This document shows positions 25,119-33,325 of a stretch of 64,000 bases of DNA, one piece after another. Source of the stretch: Brevibacterium sp. W7.2 (GTDB taxonomy: Bacteria > Actinomycetota > Actinomycetes > Actinomycetales > Brevibacteriaceae); NCBI RefSeq assembly GCF_018137945.1, contig NZ_CP073089.1:806001-870000 (forward strand). Direction: 5' to 3'. Made by a program: the position numbers and the translations under genes. Under the pieces are notes generated by a model that worked only from the letters and a program-made list of their open reading frames with translations, had not been told where the DNA came from and searched no databases. Position 1 is the first letter of the stretch. Each line of letters opens with the position of its first letter.

Positions 25119-26021
25119 ATGAGCGATCAATCCCACAGCACAGTTCGCAAGGCCGTCATCCCCGTCGCCGGCCTCGGAACTCGATTCCTCCCCGCCACCA
25201 AGGCCACCCCCAAGGAGATGCTGCCCGTCGTCGACAAGCCGGCGATCCAGTACGTCGTCGAAGAAGCCGTGTCCGCCGGCCTCGAGGACGTCCTCATGAT
25301 CACCGGACGCAACAAGCGGCCCCTCGAGGACCACTTCGACCGGGTCGACGGACTCGAAGCCGCGCTGGCGAAGAAGGGCGACGACAAGAAGCTCGCCGCC
25401 GTTCGCCACTCCTCGGAGCTCGCCGACATCCACTACGTGCGCCAGGGCGACCCCAAGGGACTCGGCCACGCCGTGCTCAAGGGACGCCAGCATGTCGGCG
25501 ACGAGCCGTTCGCCGTCCTCCTCGGTGACGACCTCATCGACGAGCGCAGCCCGATCCTGCCGAAGATGATCGACGTCGCCGAATCGACCGGCGGCAGCGT
25601 CGTCGCCCTCATGGAGGTCCCGCCGGAGCTCATCCACCTCTACGGCTGCGCCGCCGTCGAACAGACCGATGACGACGAGGTCGTCAAGATCACCGGCCTC
25701 GTCGAGAAGCCCGCCCGGGAGGAGGCGCCGTCGAACCTCGCGATCATCGGGCGCTACGTCCTCGCGCCGGAGATCTTCGACGTCCTCGAGACGACGGAGC
25801 CCGGCCGTGGCAACGAGATCCAGCTCACCGACGCCCTTCAGACCCTGGCCGGGGACCCCGCGAGCCACGGCGTCTACGGCGTCGTCTTCAGCGGTGACCG
25901 CTACGACACCGGTGACAAGCTCGACTACCTCAAGGCAGTTGTGCAGATCGCGTGCTCGCGCGACGATCTCGGCGACGACCTCAAGGGCTGGCTCAAAGAG
26001 TACGTGGCGGATCTCGACTGA
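25119..26021 (+). CDS. galU: UTP-glucose-1-phosphate uridylyltransferase
   Basis: 300 residues. Makes UDP-glucose for cell-wall glycans and glycolipids. Nucleotidyltransferase signature VIPVAGLGTRFLPATKATPKEMLPVVDKP, then VRQGDPKGLGHAVLKG, VLLGDDLID, and GRGNEIQLTDAL near the end. ATG 25119 is preferred because it lies seven bases after a TAAGAT -10 element; an in-frame ATG at 25110 overlaps that element but has GTGAGGA upstream, so it remains an alternative. It is followed after 124 bases by rimJ rather than by moeA/glp. Confidence 0.95.
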   Translation: MSDQSHSTVRKAVIPVAGLGTRFLPATKATPKEMLPVVDKPAIQYVVEEAVSAGLEDVLMITGRNKRPLEDHFDRVDGLEAALAKKGDDKKLAAVRHSSELADIHYVRQGDPKGLGHAVLKGRQHVGDEPFAVLLGDDLIDERSPILPKMIDVAESTGGSVVALMEVPPELIHLYGCAAVEQTDDDEVVKITGLVEKPAREEAPSNLAIIGRYVLAPEIFDVLETTEPGRGNEIQLTDALQTLAGDPASHGVYGVVFSGDRYDTGDKLDYLKAVVQIACSRDDLGDDLKGWLKEYVADLD

Positions 26022-26061
26022 CCACCGATGCGACAGCGTGCCGCGCCGCGGGCCGGCCTCC

Positions 26062-26121
26062 CGGTGACCCTGCAGGTCCCGGTGACCGCAGTGGTCGCTG
26101 TGACCGCAGAGGTCGCGGTGA
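26062..26121. repeat. Three 18-bp tandem repeats, each with a GACC-N5-GGTC palindrome
   Basis: Units start at 26062, 26080 and 26098 with a partial copy at 26116, exactly 18 bases apart. Each complete unit contains GACC-N5-GGTC (N5 = CTGCA, GCAGT, GCAGA). They lie between galU and rimJ. Confidence 0.75.
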
Positions 26122-26145
26122 ATCCGGCGGCTCCCGGAGGCCCTG

Positions 26146-26787
26146 GTGATCGGTGACGGCCCGGTGTGGCCGATCGAGCTGCGCGACACCACGGCCGCGG
26201 TGACGCTGCGACCCCTGCGTCGCGGCGACGAGTCCGCATGGCGTGAGGTCCGCGCCTTCAACCGCGACTGGCTGCGCCCCTGGGATGCGACGCTGCCGGT
26301 GCCCGGCCAGGAGACGCCGAGCTTCCGGTCGATGGTGCGGATGTATGACAAGCAGGCCAAGCGCGGTCAGTCCGTCCCCTTCGCCATCGAGGTCGCCGGT
26401 GAGTTCCGCGGGCAGCTCACCGTCTCCGGGATCACGTGGGGGTCGATCCTCAGCGGGCAGATCGGCTACTGGATCGACTCCCGCGTCGCCGGCCGCGGAA
26501 TCACCCCGCTCGCGGTGGCGATGGCCACCGACCACTGCCTCTTTTCCCTCGGCCTCCATCGCATCGAGATCAACATCCGCCCGGAGAACGCGGCGAGCCT
26601 GCGCGTCGTCGAGAAGCTCGGCTTCCGCGACGAGGGCCTGCGGCGCAACTACATGCACATCGACGGGCGGTGGAGCGATCACCGGACGTTCGCGCTCACC
26701 GTCGAGGACGTCCCCCACGGCATCCTCGCAGCCTTCCGACACGGCACCGGCGGAGGCCACGGCGGACCCGGTGTGAGCAGGGCCTGA
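26146..26787 (+). CDS. rimJ: GNAT N-acetyltransferase of the RimJ family
   Basis: 213 residues. Acetyl-CoA-dependent N-terminal acetyltransferase (RimJ acetylates ribosomal protein S5 in E. coli). Visible blocks: VTLRPLRRGDESAWREVRAFNRDWLRPWDATLP, IGYWIDSRVAGRGITPLAVAMATDHCLF (acetyl-CoA loop) and LHRIEINIRPENAASLRVVEKLGFRDEGLRRNYMHIDGRW. GTG 26146 follows GGAGG at a good distance. Orthologous in position to M. tuberculosis Rv0995 between galU/moeA and the sepX-like gene. Confidence 0.9.
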   Translation: MIGDGPVWPIELRDTTAAVTLRPLRRGDESAWREVRAFNRDWLRPWDATLPVPGQETPSFRSMVRMYDKQAKRGQSVPFAIEVAGEFRGQLTVSGITWGSILSGQIGYWIDSRVAGRGITPLAVAMATDHCLFSLGLHRIEINIRPENAASLRVVEKLGFRDEGLRRNYMHIDGRWSDHRTFALTVEDVPHGILAAFRHGTGGGHGGPGVSRA

Positions 26788-26875
26788 ACCGAATCGTGTG
26801 AACTTCCTGGCGGATTGACCGACACACCACTCTCGTTCACGACGTTGTCCAATCGTGACCTCTAGGGTTTGCAGT

Positions 26876-28570
26876 GTGGACACCAGCATCATCGTCGTCA
26901 TCGCCATCGCCGTGGTCTTCGTCGTCGTCGTGCCCGCACTGATCCGCCGCTCGGCCACCGAGATCTCCCGCGTCGACCTCGACCGTGTCCCCGATGATGC
27001 CCGGGTGGTCCCTGCCGAGTCCCAGAATCCCTGCCGTGACCAGGCAGAACGCGTCACCGTCTTCCGCACCGAGGCGGCCCAGCCATCCGTGCCGCGCATC
27101 GGTCACACCCCCGCCGACACGGTTCCCAGCCTGCGGCTGTCCGCGCAGACCCCGGAACTCGCCGTCATCGACGGAGAGGGTGAGTCCCGCCCCGAGGTGG
27201 TCGCGCCCGACGACCAGAGCGCAGAGCCCCGGCAGCTGCCCGTCGCCGTCGGCGAGTCCGCGTCGACGTTCGTCGCCGCCGGGCACGCTCCCGCGCACGA
27301 CGCCGACATCCGTCCGCTGCACCCCGCGGTGCGCGCCGTCTTCAACCAGGCAGCGTCGGGACCGACGAACTCGGTGAGCGGTGGCACGGGCCGCCTCGGC
27401 GAGACGCCCCGAGGTCCGCAGCCACCGACTTCCGCGGGCCGAACCCAGCCGCCTCGCTCTCGCGGGGGAGAGGCTGACCGGCCCGCGACGACCGCGGCGC
27501 GCGCACAGACGCCCGCGCCCGGTCCTGCGACACCCGAACCGACCGCCCGAGACACAGAGGACCCTGCGATGACTGAGAGTGCTGCCCGACTGCGCGAATC
27601 CCTGCGGTCGACCGGAACGATGGTCCGCGGATTCGCGCTCGTCTTCCTCGCCTCCGTGCTCGGCATTCTCGTCACCGGTGTCCTCGCTCTCGTCTCCGTC
27701 GTCCACCCGGCTCTCATCGGAGTGTTCGCAGGCCTCGCGGTCGTCTCGCTCTTCATCGTGCGGACCCTCAATCTGCGCAAGCGCGACATCAAGCGCCAGC
27801 TCCGCAGCCTCGGCACGACATCGGCTCGCGGTGGCGAGTCCATTGCGGTCGCGGAAGCCCCCGCCCAGGCGGTCTCGGATTCCGCCGAGTCGAGCGCGCC
27901 GGCCGCTGCCGCGAAGGCCGCTCGCGCCCGTGCGGTCATGCAGCGCAGCGCCACGGCGAAGTACGCCCGTGAGGAAGCCGTCACCGGGGAGATCCCGATC
28001 GTCCACATCCGCAGCGAGGCCGCCGAGGGGCACACGACCCGCCAGATCCTCCTCACCGGACCGATCCCCGTCATCGACGAGGCCACCGCAGCTCCCGCCG
28101 AGCAGGAGGAAGCGAAGGCGGATTCCGCGTCGACCGGAACGTCTGCAGAGTCCGATGCGGTGACCGCGACCGGGGTGGCCGATGACCTCGCCGAGGCGGC
28201 TCCCGAACCGGCACGCGCCCCGCAGGCGAAGGAGGCGGCTCCGGCGGTCACCGACCCGTTCCAGCAGCGCCTCATGGCCCGCGGCGGATGGTCGCCGACG
28301 CCGCTGCCCGTGCCGAGCTATGTCGATGCCCCCGAAGCCGAGCACACTGTGCCCGCGGCGAAGGCCGCGGACGCGAGTTCGTACGAGACCGAGGCCCGCA
28401 GCCGCGAGGACATCGCCGCGCAGTTCGCCGAAGAGCTCGGCTACCGCAACGAGCTCAGCGACTCCGCACGGGATGACAGCCCGCTCGAGCACGGCCGCAA
28501 GGCGATCAGGGCCACGAAGGCTCCGGCGCTCGACGCCGTCAACGACGTGCTCGCCCGCCGCCGCGCCTGA
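26876..28570 (+). CDS. SepX/GlpR-like cell-division membrane protein
   Basis: 564 residues. One N-terminal membrane helix (about 4-24), a long polar loop (25-248), a membrane hairpin (about 253-274 and 279-299), then a cytoplasmic tail. The tail contains GGWSPTPLPVPSYVDAPEAEH (Trp472 to His492), which resembles the W-x-P-x-PLPTYV block I recall in Streptomyces SepX and C. glutamicum GlpR. Topology and the galU-rimJ neighbourhood fit this family, which coordinates septum assembly and, in GlpR, binds the gephyrin-like Glp. The expected glp gene is missing here. GTG 26876 lies seven bases after TAGGGT (leaderless). Confidence 0.75.
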   Translation: MDTSIIVVIAIAVVFVVVVPALIRRSATEISRVDLDRVPDDARVVPAESQNPCRDQAERVTVFRTEAAQPSVPRIGHTPADTVPSLRLSAQTPELAVIDGEGESRPEVVAPDDQSAEPRQLPVAVGESASTFVAAGHAPAHDADIRPLHPAVRAVFNQAASGPTNSVSGGTGRLGETPRGPQPPTSAGRTQPPRSRGGEADRPATTAARAQTPAPGPATPEPTARDTEDPAMTESAARLRESLRSTGTMVRGFALVFLASVLGILVTGVLALVSVVHPALIGVFAGLAVVSLFIVRTLNLRKRDIKRQLRSLGTTSARGGESIAVAEAPAQAVSDSAESSAPAAAAKAARARAVMQRSATAKYAREEAVTGEIPIVHIRSEAAEGHTTRQILLTGPIPVIDEATAAPAEQEEAKADSASTGTSAESDAVTATGVADDLAEAAPEPARAPQAKEAAPAVTDPFQQRLMARGGWSPTPLPVPSYVDAPEAEHTVPAAKAADASSYETEARSREDIAAQFAEELGYRNELSDSARDDSPLEHGRKAIRATKAPALDAVNDVLARRRA

Positions 28571-28617
28571 GCCGAGGATGATGCAGCGAGTCGGCTGACC
28601 GACCGGCGCCGACGCAC

Positions 28618-28647
28618 GAACAGCCCCACCGATCGGTGGGGCTGTTC
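28618..28647. terminator. Perfect palindromic bidirectional terminator
   Basis: A 30-base perfect palindrome (GAACAGCCCCACCGA and its complement) between the sepX-like gene (+) and the M20 peptidase gene (-), so it can end both transcripts. Confidence 0.85.
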
Positions 28648-28664
28648 GCGTCTGTCGCGGTATG

Positions 28665-29918
28665 TCAGAGCGGTGGGGTGGTCGCTGCCCTGACACCAGC
28701 GAGACGCGCGGACTCGCTGTCAGAGCGGCGATCGAGATCTCCCACGTCCAGGTCCGAGGGGGTGAACGCTGTCGTGAGGATCCCAGTCAGGAGGAGAATC
28801 CGGTCGTCGATGTCATCTTCGATGACGTGTTCGGATCGCGCGTGTGGCCCGTTGCCACTGGCACCAAGGCCATCGAGCACAGGAATGCCCATCGCCGAGA
28901 TGAAGTTGGCGTCGCTGCCTCCTCCGACCGCGCGCAGACCCAGCCGTGATCGCACCTTCTCCGCCGCGTGCTGAACGCCTGCGATGAGTTCGGTGCTGGC
29001 GCTGGTGACGGTCATCGGCGGGCGGTTCCACCCACCGTCCACGCTCAATGCCACCCGCTCATCCGTGATGATGAGCGACGAGAGCAGCGCGTCGATGCGT
29101 TCGGCTTCGGCGGCCGTCGTCACTCGCACGTCCACCTCGGCTTCGGCAGATCCCGCGATGACATTGCGCGCACTGCCGCCGCGGATCAGACCGACATTGA
29201 GACTTGTGCCGGCTTCGTAGTCCGAACCCGCACTCAATTGGAGGATGACCTCGGCAAGAGCATTGATGGCGCTGGCTCCGCCGGCTGGGTCATTGCCCGA
29301 ATGGGATTCGACGCCGGTCGCGCGGATCGTGAAGACACCCACCCCCTTGCGTTCGACTTTGAGGTCCCAATCGACGCCGGGCTCGAGAACCAGGCCTGCT
29401 AGCGCTCCCGCCGCTTCGCGCTCGATGATCGGTCGGGATGCTCGGCTGCCGAGCTCCTCATCCCCGTTGAAGACGAAGGTGACGGTCGGATGCGGCAAGC
29501 CATGTCGTTGGGCGAATCTGAGCGCGCGGACTCCTGTGACAAGGCCGGCTTTCATATCGAGTACTCCGGGCCCTCGCACGATGCCCTCATCGACGGAGAA
29601 CGGGATGGAATCGAGGGTCCCGAGCGGCCACACGGTGTCGTAGTGGCCGACGACGACCACTCGGCCGGGAATCGAACCGGGCACCTCGATGACGAGGGTC
29701 GGACCGTGCTCAGAGTGATCCACACGTTCGGCGCGACCGAGAGGGCCGAGCACTTCACTCACCCATTCGAGAAGCTGATCGGCGAAGGCGCGCAGCGACG
29801 GCAGGTCAGAGCTCGGAGACTCCCGTTCGACCAAGCGCTGCAGATCGGTCAGTGTCGCGGCGTGCTCGGCGGCTGCCTCGGCGCGCAGCAGAGGAAGGCG
29901 GTCTGCGAATGCGGTCAC
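28665..29918 (-). CDS. M20 family metallopeptidase (carboxypeptidase G2-like)
   Basis: 417 residues. Two-zinc M20 hydrolase: GHYDTVWPLG (His92, Asp94), VLDMKAG (Asp121), NGDEELGS (Glu154 catalytic, Glu155), LEPG (Glu179) and the C-terminal GPHARSEH (His ligand). A dimerisation insert lies at about 190-300. The CPG2-like group removes C-terminal glutamate from folates or p-aminobenzoyl-glutamate, or cleaves related acyl-amino acids. GTG 29918 overlaps the AbgT stop (GTGA), so translation is coupled to the transporter. Codon use is clearly less GC3-biased than in core genes. Confidence 0.9.
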   Translation of the reverse strand: MTAFADRLPLLRAEAAAEHAATLTDLQRLVERESPSSDLPSLRAFADQLLEWVSEVLGPLGRAERVDHSEHGPTLVIEVPGSIPGRVVVVGHYDTVWPLGTLDSIPFSVDEGIVRGPGVLDMKAGLVTGVRALRFAQRHGLPHPTVTFVFNGDEELGSRASRPIIEREAAGALAGLVLEPGVDWDLKVERKGVGVFTIRATGVESHSGNDPAGGASAINALAEVILQLSAGSDYEAGTSLNVGLIRGGSARNVIAGSAEAEVDVRVTTAAEAERIDALLSSLIITDERVALSVDGGWNRPPMTVTSASTELIAGVQHAAEKVRSRLGLRAVGGGSDANFISAMGIPVLDGLGASGNGPHARSEHVIEDDIDDRILLLTGILTTAFTPSDLDVGDLDRRSDSESARLAGVRAATTPPL

Positions 29919-31471
29919 TGGACTCCCACCCCCGGTCCAAGAGGCAGACCGAGCAGGTACCAGATGATGAACAGCCCCAGCCAGACGAAGAGATTGACCA
30001 CTGCGATGGGCAGAACCAGTGACATCAGCGTCCCGATGCCTGCCTTGGGTCGGTGGGTCCGCAGGAATCCCAGTGCCATGACGAAGTACGGACTCATCGG
30101 GGTGAGACTGTTCGTCGGAGCATCGGCGATGCGGAAGACAGCCTGTGTCGTCTCCGGAGCGATGTCGAGCAGCATGAGCATCGGAACGAGAACCGGAGCG
30201 ACGAACGCGTACATCGCCGATCCGCTGGTGAGGACGAGGTTCATGCAGCTGATGAGCAGGACTGCGGCGATGAAGATGGGGATGGGGGATGCGCCGAGTG
30301 AATCGAGCAGGCCGGCCCCCTTGATCGACAGGATCGCTCCGATGTTCGTCCATTTGAAGTACGCAAGGAACTGGGCTGCGGCGAAGAAGAGGACCATCAC
30401 CGGCACGAGTTCGCGCACGCCAGGAACCATCAGCGCGGGAATCTGGCTCACCGAGGTGATCGACCCTTCGGCGACGCCGTAGCAGATGCCGACGGTTGCG
30501 AAGAAGAGCATCATGAAGACGGCCATATTGTCCATGAGGGGAGAGTCGAGGACCGAACCGTTCTCGCCGCGCAGCGGCGAGCCTGAGGGGAGGACTGCGA
30601 GGACCACAAGTGTGAAGAAGATCAGAGCACCGATGCCGGCAGTGACGAGACCGCGACGTTCGGACGAGTTGAGCTTCATGTTCGGCAGCGGTTCGGCATC
30701 GACCGAGGGCTCCTCGGCCTCCATCGCAGCGACCCGCTTGGAGACGACGAGTTCGACGACGACGGTGATCGAGACCGCGAGGACGAGGGATGATGCGGCT
30801 GAGAAGTAGTAGTTGGCGAGAGGGCTCACCGAATAGCCGGGGTCGATCGTCTGCGCTGCTGCGGTCGAGATTCCGGCGAAGACGGCATCGCTGCCTGTGG
30901 GGAGCAGGCCGATGCTGCTGGCGCCGCCCACGGACACGTACGCGACGACCGCACCGATGATGGGACTGCGACCAACGGCGCGGTACGCGATCATCGCCAA
31001 GGGGATCATCACGGCGAATGCCGCATCTGAGGCGACCTGAGCGACCATGGCGGTGATGGCGATGGTGAAGGTGACGTAGCGCGGGGAGACTCGAGCGAGC
31101 ATTCCGCGCATCATCGCCTGCAGCAGTCCGGAGGCATCGGCGATGGACACGCCGAGTGCGACGACGATGATGAGGCCGAGAGGCGGGAAGGTGACGAAGT
31201 TGCTGATGGCGTCGCCGAGCATCATCTGCACGCCGGCGAAGGACAGCAGGTTCTGCACGGCGAGCGTCTCACCGTCCGCCGGATTCTCTGCGGTGACCCC
31301 GAGGGCGGAGAGGACTGCGCTGAGGACGGCGACGATGACGGCAAGTCCGACGAAGATCCAGAATGGATGCGGAAGCTTATTGCCGATCCGATCGACGGTT
31401 TCGAGGACCTTGAGAACTCCCGTCGAGAACCGCGACTCCTTCGTCACGCTCGCCGGTGAAAGTGTGGACAT
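29915..31471 (-). CDS. AbgT family transporter (p-aminobenzoyl-glutamate type)
   Basis: 518 residues with about 12 membrane segments or re-entrant hairpins. AbgT features: the N-terminal NKLPHPFWIFVGLAVIVAVLSA, SSIGLLPTGSDAVFAGISTAAA, and the late motif TSGSAMYAFVAPVLVPMLMLLDIAPETTQAVFRIADAPTNSLTPMSPYFV. E. coli AbgT imports p-aminobenzoyl-glutamate; some family members export sulfonamides. Coupling to an M20 peptidase favours uptake of acylated glutamate. ATG 31471 with CGGAGAA is chosen over the longer frame to 31588, which would run into the regulator's promoter region. Confidence 0.92.
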   Translation of the reverse strand: MSTLSPASVTKESRFSTGVLKVLETVDRIGNKLPHPFWIFVGLAVIVAVLSAVLSALGVTAENPADGETLAVQNLLSFAGVQMMLGDAISNFVTFPPLGLIIVVALGVSIADASGLLQAMMRGMLARVSPRYVTFTIAITAMVAQVASDAAFAVMIPLAMIAYRAVGRSPIIGAVVAYVSVGGASSIGLLPTGSDAVFAGISTAAAQTIDPGYSVSPLANYYFSAASSLVLAVSITVVVELVVSKRVAAMEAEEPSVDAEPLPNMKLNSSERRGLVTAGIGALIFFTLVVLAVLPSGSPLRGENGSVLDSPLMDNMAVFMMLFFATVGICYGVAEGSITSVSQIPALMVPGVRELVPVMVLFFAAAQFLAYFKWTNIGAILSIKGAGLLDSLGASPIPIFIAAVLLISCMNLVLTSGSAMYAFVAPVLVPMLMLLDIAPETTQAVFRIADAPTNSLTPMSPYFVMALGFLRTHRPKAGIGTLMSLVLPIAVVNLFVWLGLFIIWYLLGLPLGPGVGVQ

Positions 31472-31578
31472 TCGATTCTCCGAATTGTGATTATGTTCAT
31501 CTGACAGGAACAGTGTGCATGATGTGTAACATTTTTGGCAATGCCGTATTGGATCATGGCAAAGGATATAGTGGTTCA
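31472..31578. promoter_or_regulatory. Divergent control region of the AbgT operon and the Lrp-type gene
   Basis: AT-rich region of 107 bases. TATAGT (31567-31572) followed by GGTTCA and GTG 31579 indicates a leaderless mRNA for the regulator. CAAT-GCCGT-ATTG (31539-31551 area), close to the -10, is a short inverted repeat that could bind the Lrp-type protein. Confidence 0.45.
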
Positions 31579-32613
31579 GTGCAACCACTCGATGCTCTCG
31601 ACATCTCCCTCGTCGCCGCCCTGCAGCATTCGCCCCGGGCGTCGCTCAACACGCTTTCCGACGTGCTGACGATCTCACCGAGCACGGTGAGTCGACGTCT
31701 GTCTCGCCTCATCGACGACGCGCTCATCCGTGTCACGGCGTCCGTGAGCTGGTCGATCCGCGGATCCGGCCATCCCAGTGTGCTCTGGGTGCAGGTGGCT
31801 CCCGCGCAGATCCGCGACGCGGCATCCGCGCTGGCCGAGCTGCCTGAGGCGCAATCGGTCTACATCGTCACGGGTGAGGCGAACATCAGGTGCTTGCTCC
31901 ATCCCCGGGCCGACGGTGACATCTCCGAGCTCGTGCTCGATGTCATCCCGCAGATTCCGGGAGTCGAGCGCATCTCCTCACACGGGATCCTCGCCAGCTC
32001 CTCGCGCAGTGCTGACTGGACAGTGCCGGGCATCCTCAGCGATGGGCAGATCGATCTCCTCGGAGGACGGTGGGATGCTGCCGGCAGCGGTGAGCAGGAG
32101 GGACAGCTTCGGCGCACCGAGCTGGGAGTCGTCGATCAGCTCGTCGCCAACGGTCGTATCACTGCCGTCCAGATCGCCGACGAACTCGATATCACCCGGG
32201 TCACCGCTGCCCGTGCACTTGAGACGATGTTGAGCAGCGGCCTCGTGCGACCGCGGATCGACGTCGAGCCTGGCCTTCTCGGGTATCCGGTTGAGGTCTT
32301 TGCGCAGATCAGCTGTGCACCCTCTGCGGTCGCTGACCTCGTTGCAGTGCTCGGACAGCACCCGAACGTGCGGACGGCGTCAATGACGGCCGGAGCAGTC
32401 GCTGTCGCGGTCCAAGCCAATGTCGCCAATGAGACCGCACTCTATGAGTTCGTCACAGAGGACCTCGGGAAGCTCGAGGGAATATCGGACGTTCGGCTGT
32501 CGACGAAGCTCGAAACGGTCAAGCGAAACTGGAGCAGTGTTCGGCCTGACGGCAGGCAGGTCCCCGCGGCGGCACCGCCGTTGCTTGCGGGGTCGCCTGG
32601 CGCTGGGGGCTGA
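31579..32613 (+). CDS. Lrp/AsnC transcriptional regulator with duplicated modules
   Basis: 344 residues, about twice a normal Lrp. Module 1: AsnC-type HTH (LDALDISLVAALQHSPRASLNTLSDVLTISPSTVSRRLSRL) and ligand-binding domain; module 2: a second HTH (LGVVDQLVANGRITAVQIADELDITRVTAARALETM) and a second ligand domain. Fused double Lrp regulators of this kind are common in actinobacteria. It is divergent from the AbgT/M20 operon and presumably senses its substrate. The GTG start at 31579 is supported by a -10 exactly six bases upstream. The stop lies one base from the convergent Imm5-like stop. Confidence 0.88.
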   Translation: MQPLDALDISLVAALQHSPRASLNTLSDVLTISPSTVSRRLSRLIDDALIRVTASVSWSIRGSGHPSVLWVQVAPAQIRDAASALAELPEAQSVYIVTGEANIRCLLHPRADGDISELVLDVIPQIPGVERISSHGILASSSRSADWTVPGILSDGQIDLLGGRWDAAGSGEQEGQLRRTELGVVDQLVANGRITAVQIADELDITRVTAARALETMLSSGLVRPRIDVEPGLLGYPVEVFAQISCAPSAVADLVAVLGQHPNVRTASMTAGAVAVAVQANVANETALYEFVTEDLGKLEGISDVRLSTKLETVKRNWSSVRPDGRQVPAAAPPLLAGSPGAGG

Positions 32614-32614
32614 G

Positions 32615-33124
32615 TCAGTCGGAGAAGACGCCCCAGCAGAGGGCATTGCGGCGCTCCTGGTCCTCGAGGACGAGGTCGCGGACGGCGACCGGCAGTCGGC
32701 TGCGCTGCCATTCCCGCTCCTTGCTGCCGGCGGCCGGATCATTCGGGGCTGCCGCGGCGACGGCCTTGATCGCATAGGCGGCCGCGCCGAGATCGTGCTC
32801 GGCGACGTGTCCCACGCAGGCGGCCTGACCGGCGGCGTAGGCGGCGAATCGGGGTGCGCCGGTGAGCGGGCGGGCCGCCCCCATCGCGTGACCGCCGAGG
32901 GCGCGTGCCGTCATCATCGGCATCTCTCCGCTTGCCCATGCCCGTGCGGCGGCGATCGCGTCGCGCGGACGCCGATCATCGACGACGGCCGCCTCGAAGA
33001 GCGGGAGGGCGTGCTCAGCGCAGTCGGCCGCCCAGAGGGCGAGGAGGCGATGGTCGTCGTCGGTGAGGGTGCCGCCGCGACGAACCGTGATGAGCCGCGG
33101 GTCGCGGTCCTTGGAGAGGATCAT
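32615..33124 (-). CDS. Imm5-like putative immunity protein (orphan)
   Basis: 169 residues. An Ala-rich helical protein with LLALWAADCAEHALPLFEA, DDRRPRDAIAAARAWASGE, RFAAYAAGQAACVGHVAEHDLGAAAYAIKAV and a C-terminal WQRSRLPVAVRDLVLEDQ. It closely resembles proteins annotated as Imm5-like putative immunity proteins in actinobacteria. No toxin or secretion gene is adjacent, so it is an orphan, or the family has another role. ATG 33124 is the likely start; the upstream extension is polar and unlike the family. It ends one base from the convergent regulator gene. Confidence 0.78.
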   Translation of the reverse strand: MILSKDRDPRLITVRRGGTLTDDDHRLLALWAADCAEHALPLFEAAVVDDRRPRDAIAAARAWASGEMPMMTARALGGHAMGAARPLTGAPRFAAYAAGQAACVGHVAEHDLGAAAYAIKAVAAAAPNDPAAGSKEREWQRSRLPVAVRDLVLEDQERRNALCWGVFSD

Positions 33125-33244
33125 CGTGCTGGGCCGTGCCTGCTGGTGGCGGTGGTGAGCGCCGATCCGCTCCTCGTCTGACCGTCGGGCTTCCTCGCAG
33201 TGCTCACGGTCACCGAGTCTAGGGCGACCCCAGCCGAAATCACA

Positions 33245-33320
33245 GAGGCGGCCGACACGGGAAGTGCCGGCCGCCTCGGTGACGGTCCTTCGCACCGTCA
33301 CGGGACCCCGGACGGTGCGA
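33245..33320 (-). terminator. Two consecutive terminator hairpins downstream of gabD
   Basis: GAGGCGGCCG/CGGCCGCCTC (33245-33254 with 33268-33277) and TCGCACCGTC/GACGGTGCGA (33290-33299 with 33311-33320), both perfect 10-base stems. They follow the gabD stop at 33326 on the minus strand. Confidence 0.75.
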
Positions 33321-33325
33321 TGCGC

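Noticed and set aside
26028..26156. Small ORF (42 codons, Val/Thr repeats) between galU and rimJ, possibly a moeA remnant
   Set aside because: No Shine-Dalgarno or -10 at its ATG, it overlaps the rimJ start, and its repeats follow from the 18-bp DNA repeats; no MoeA similarity seen.
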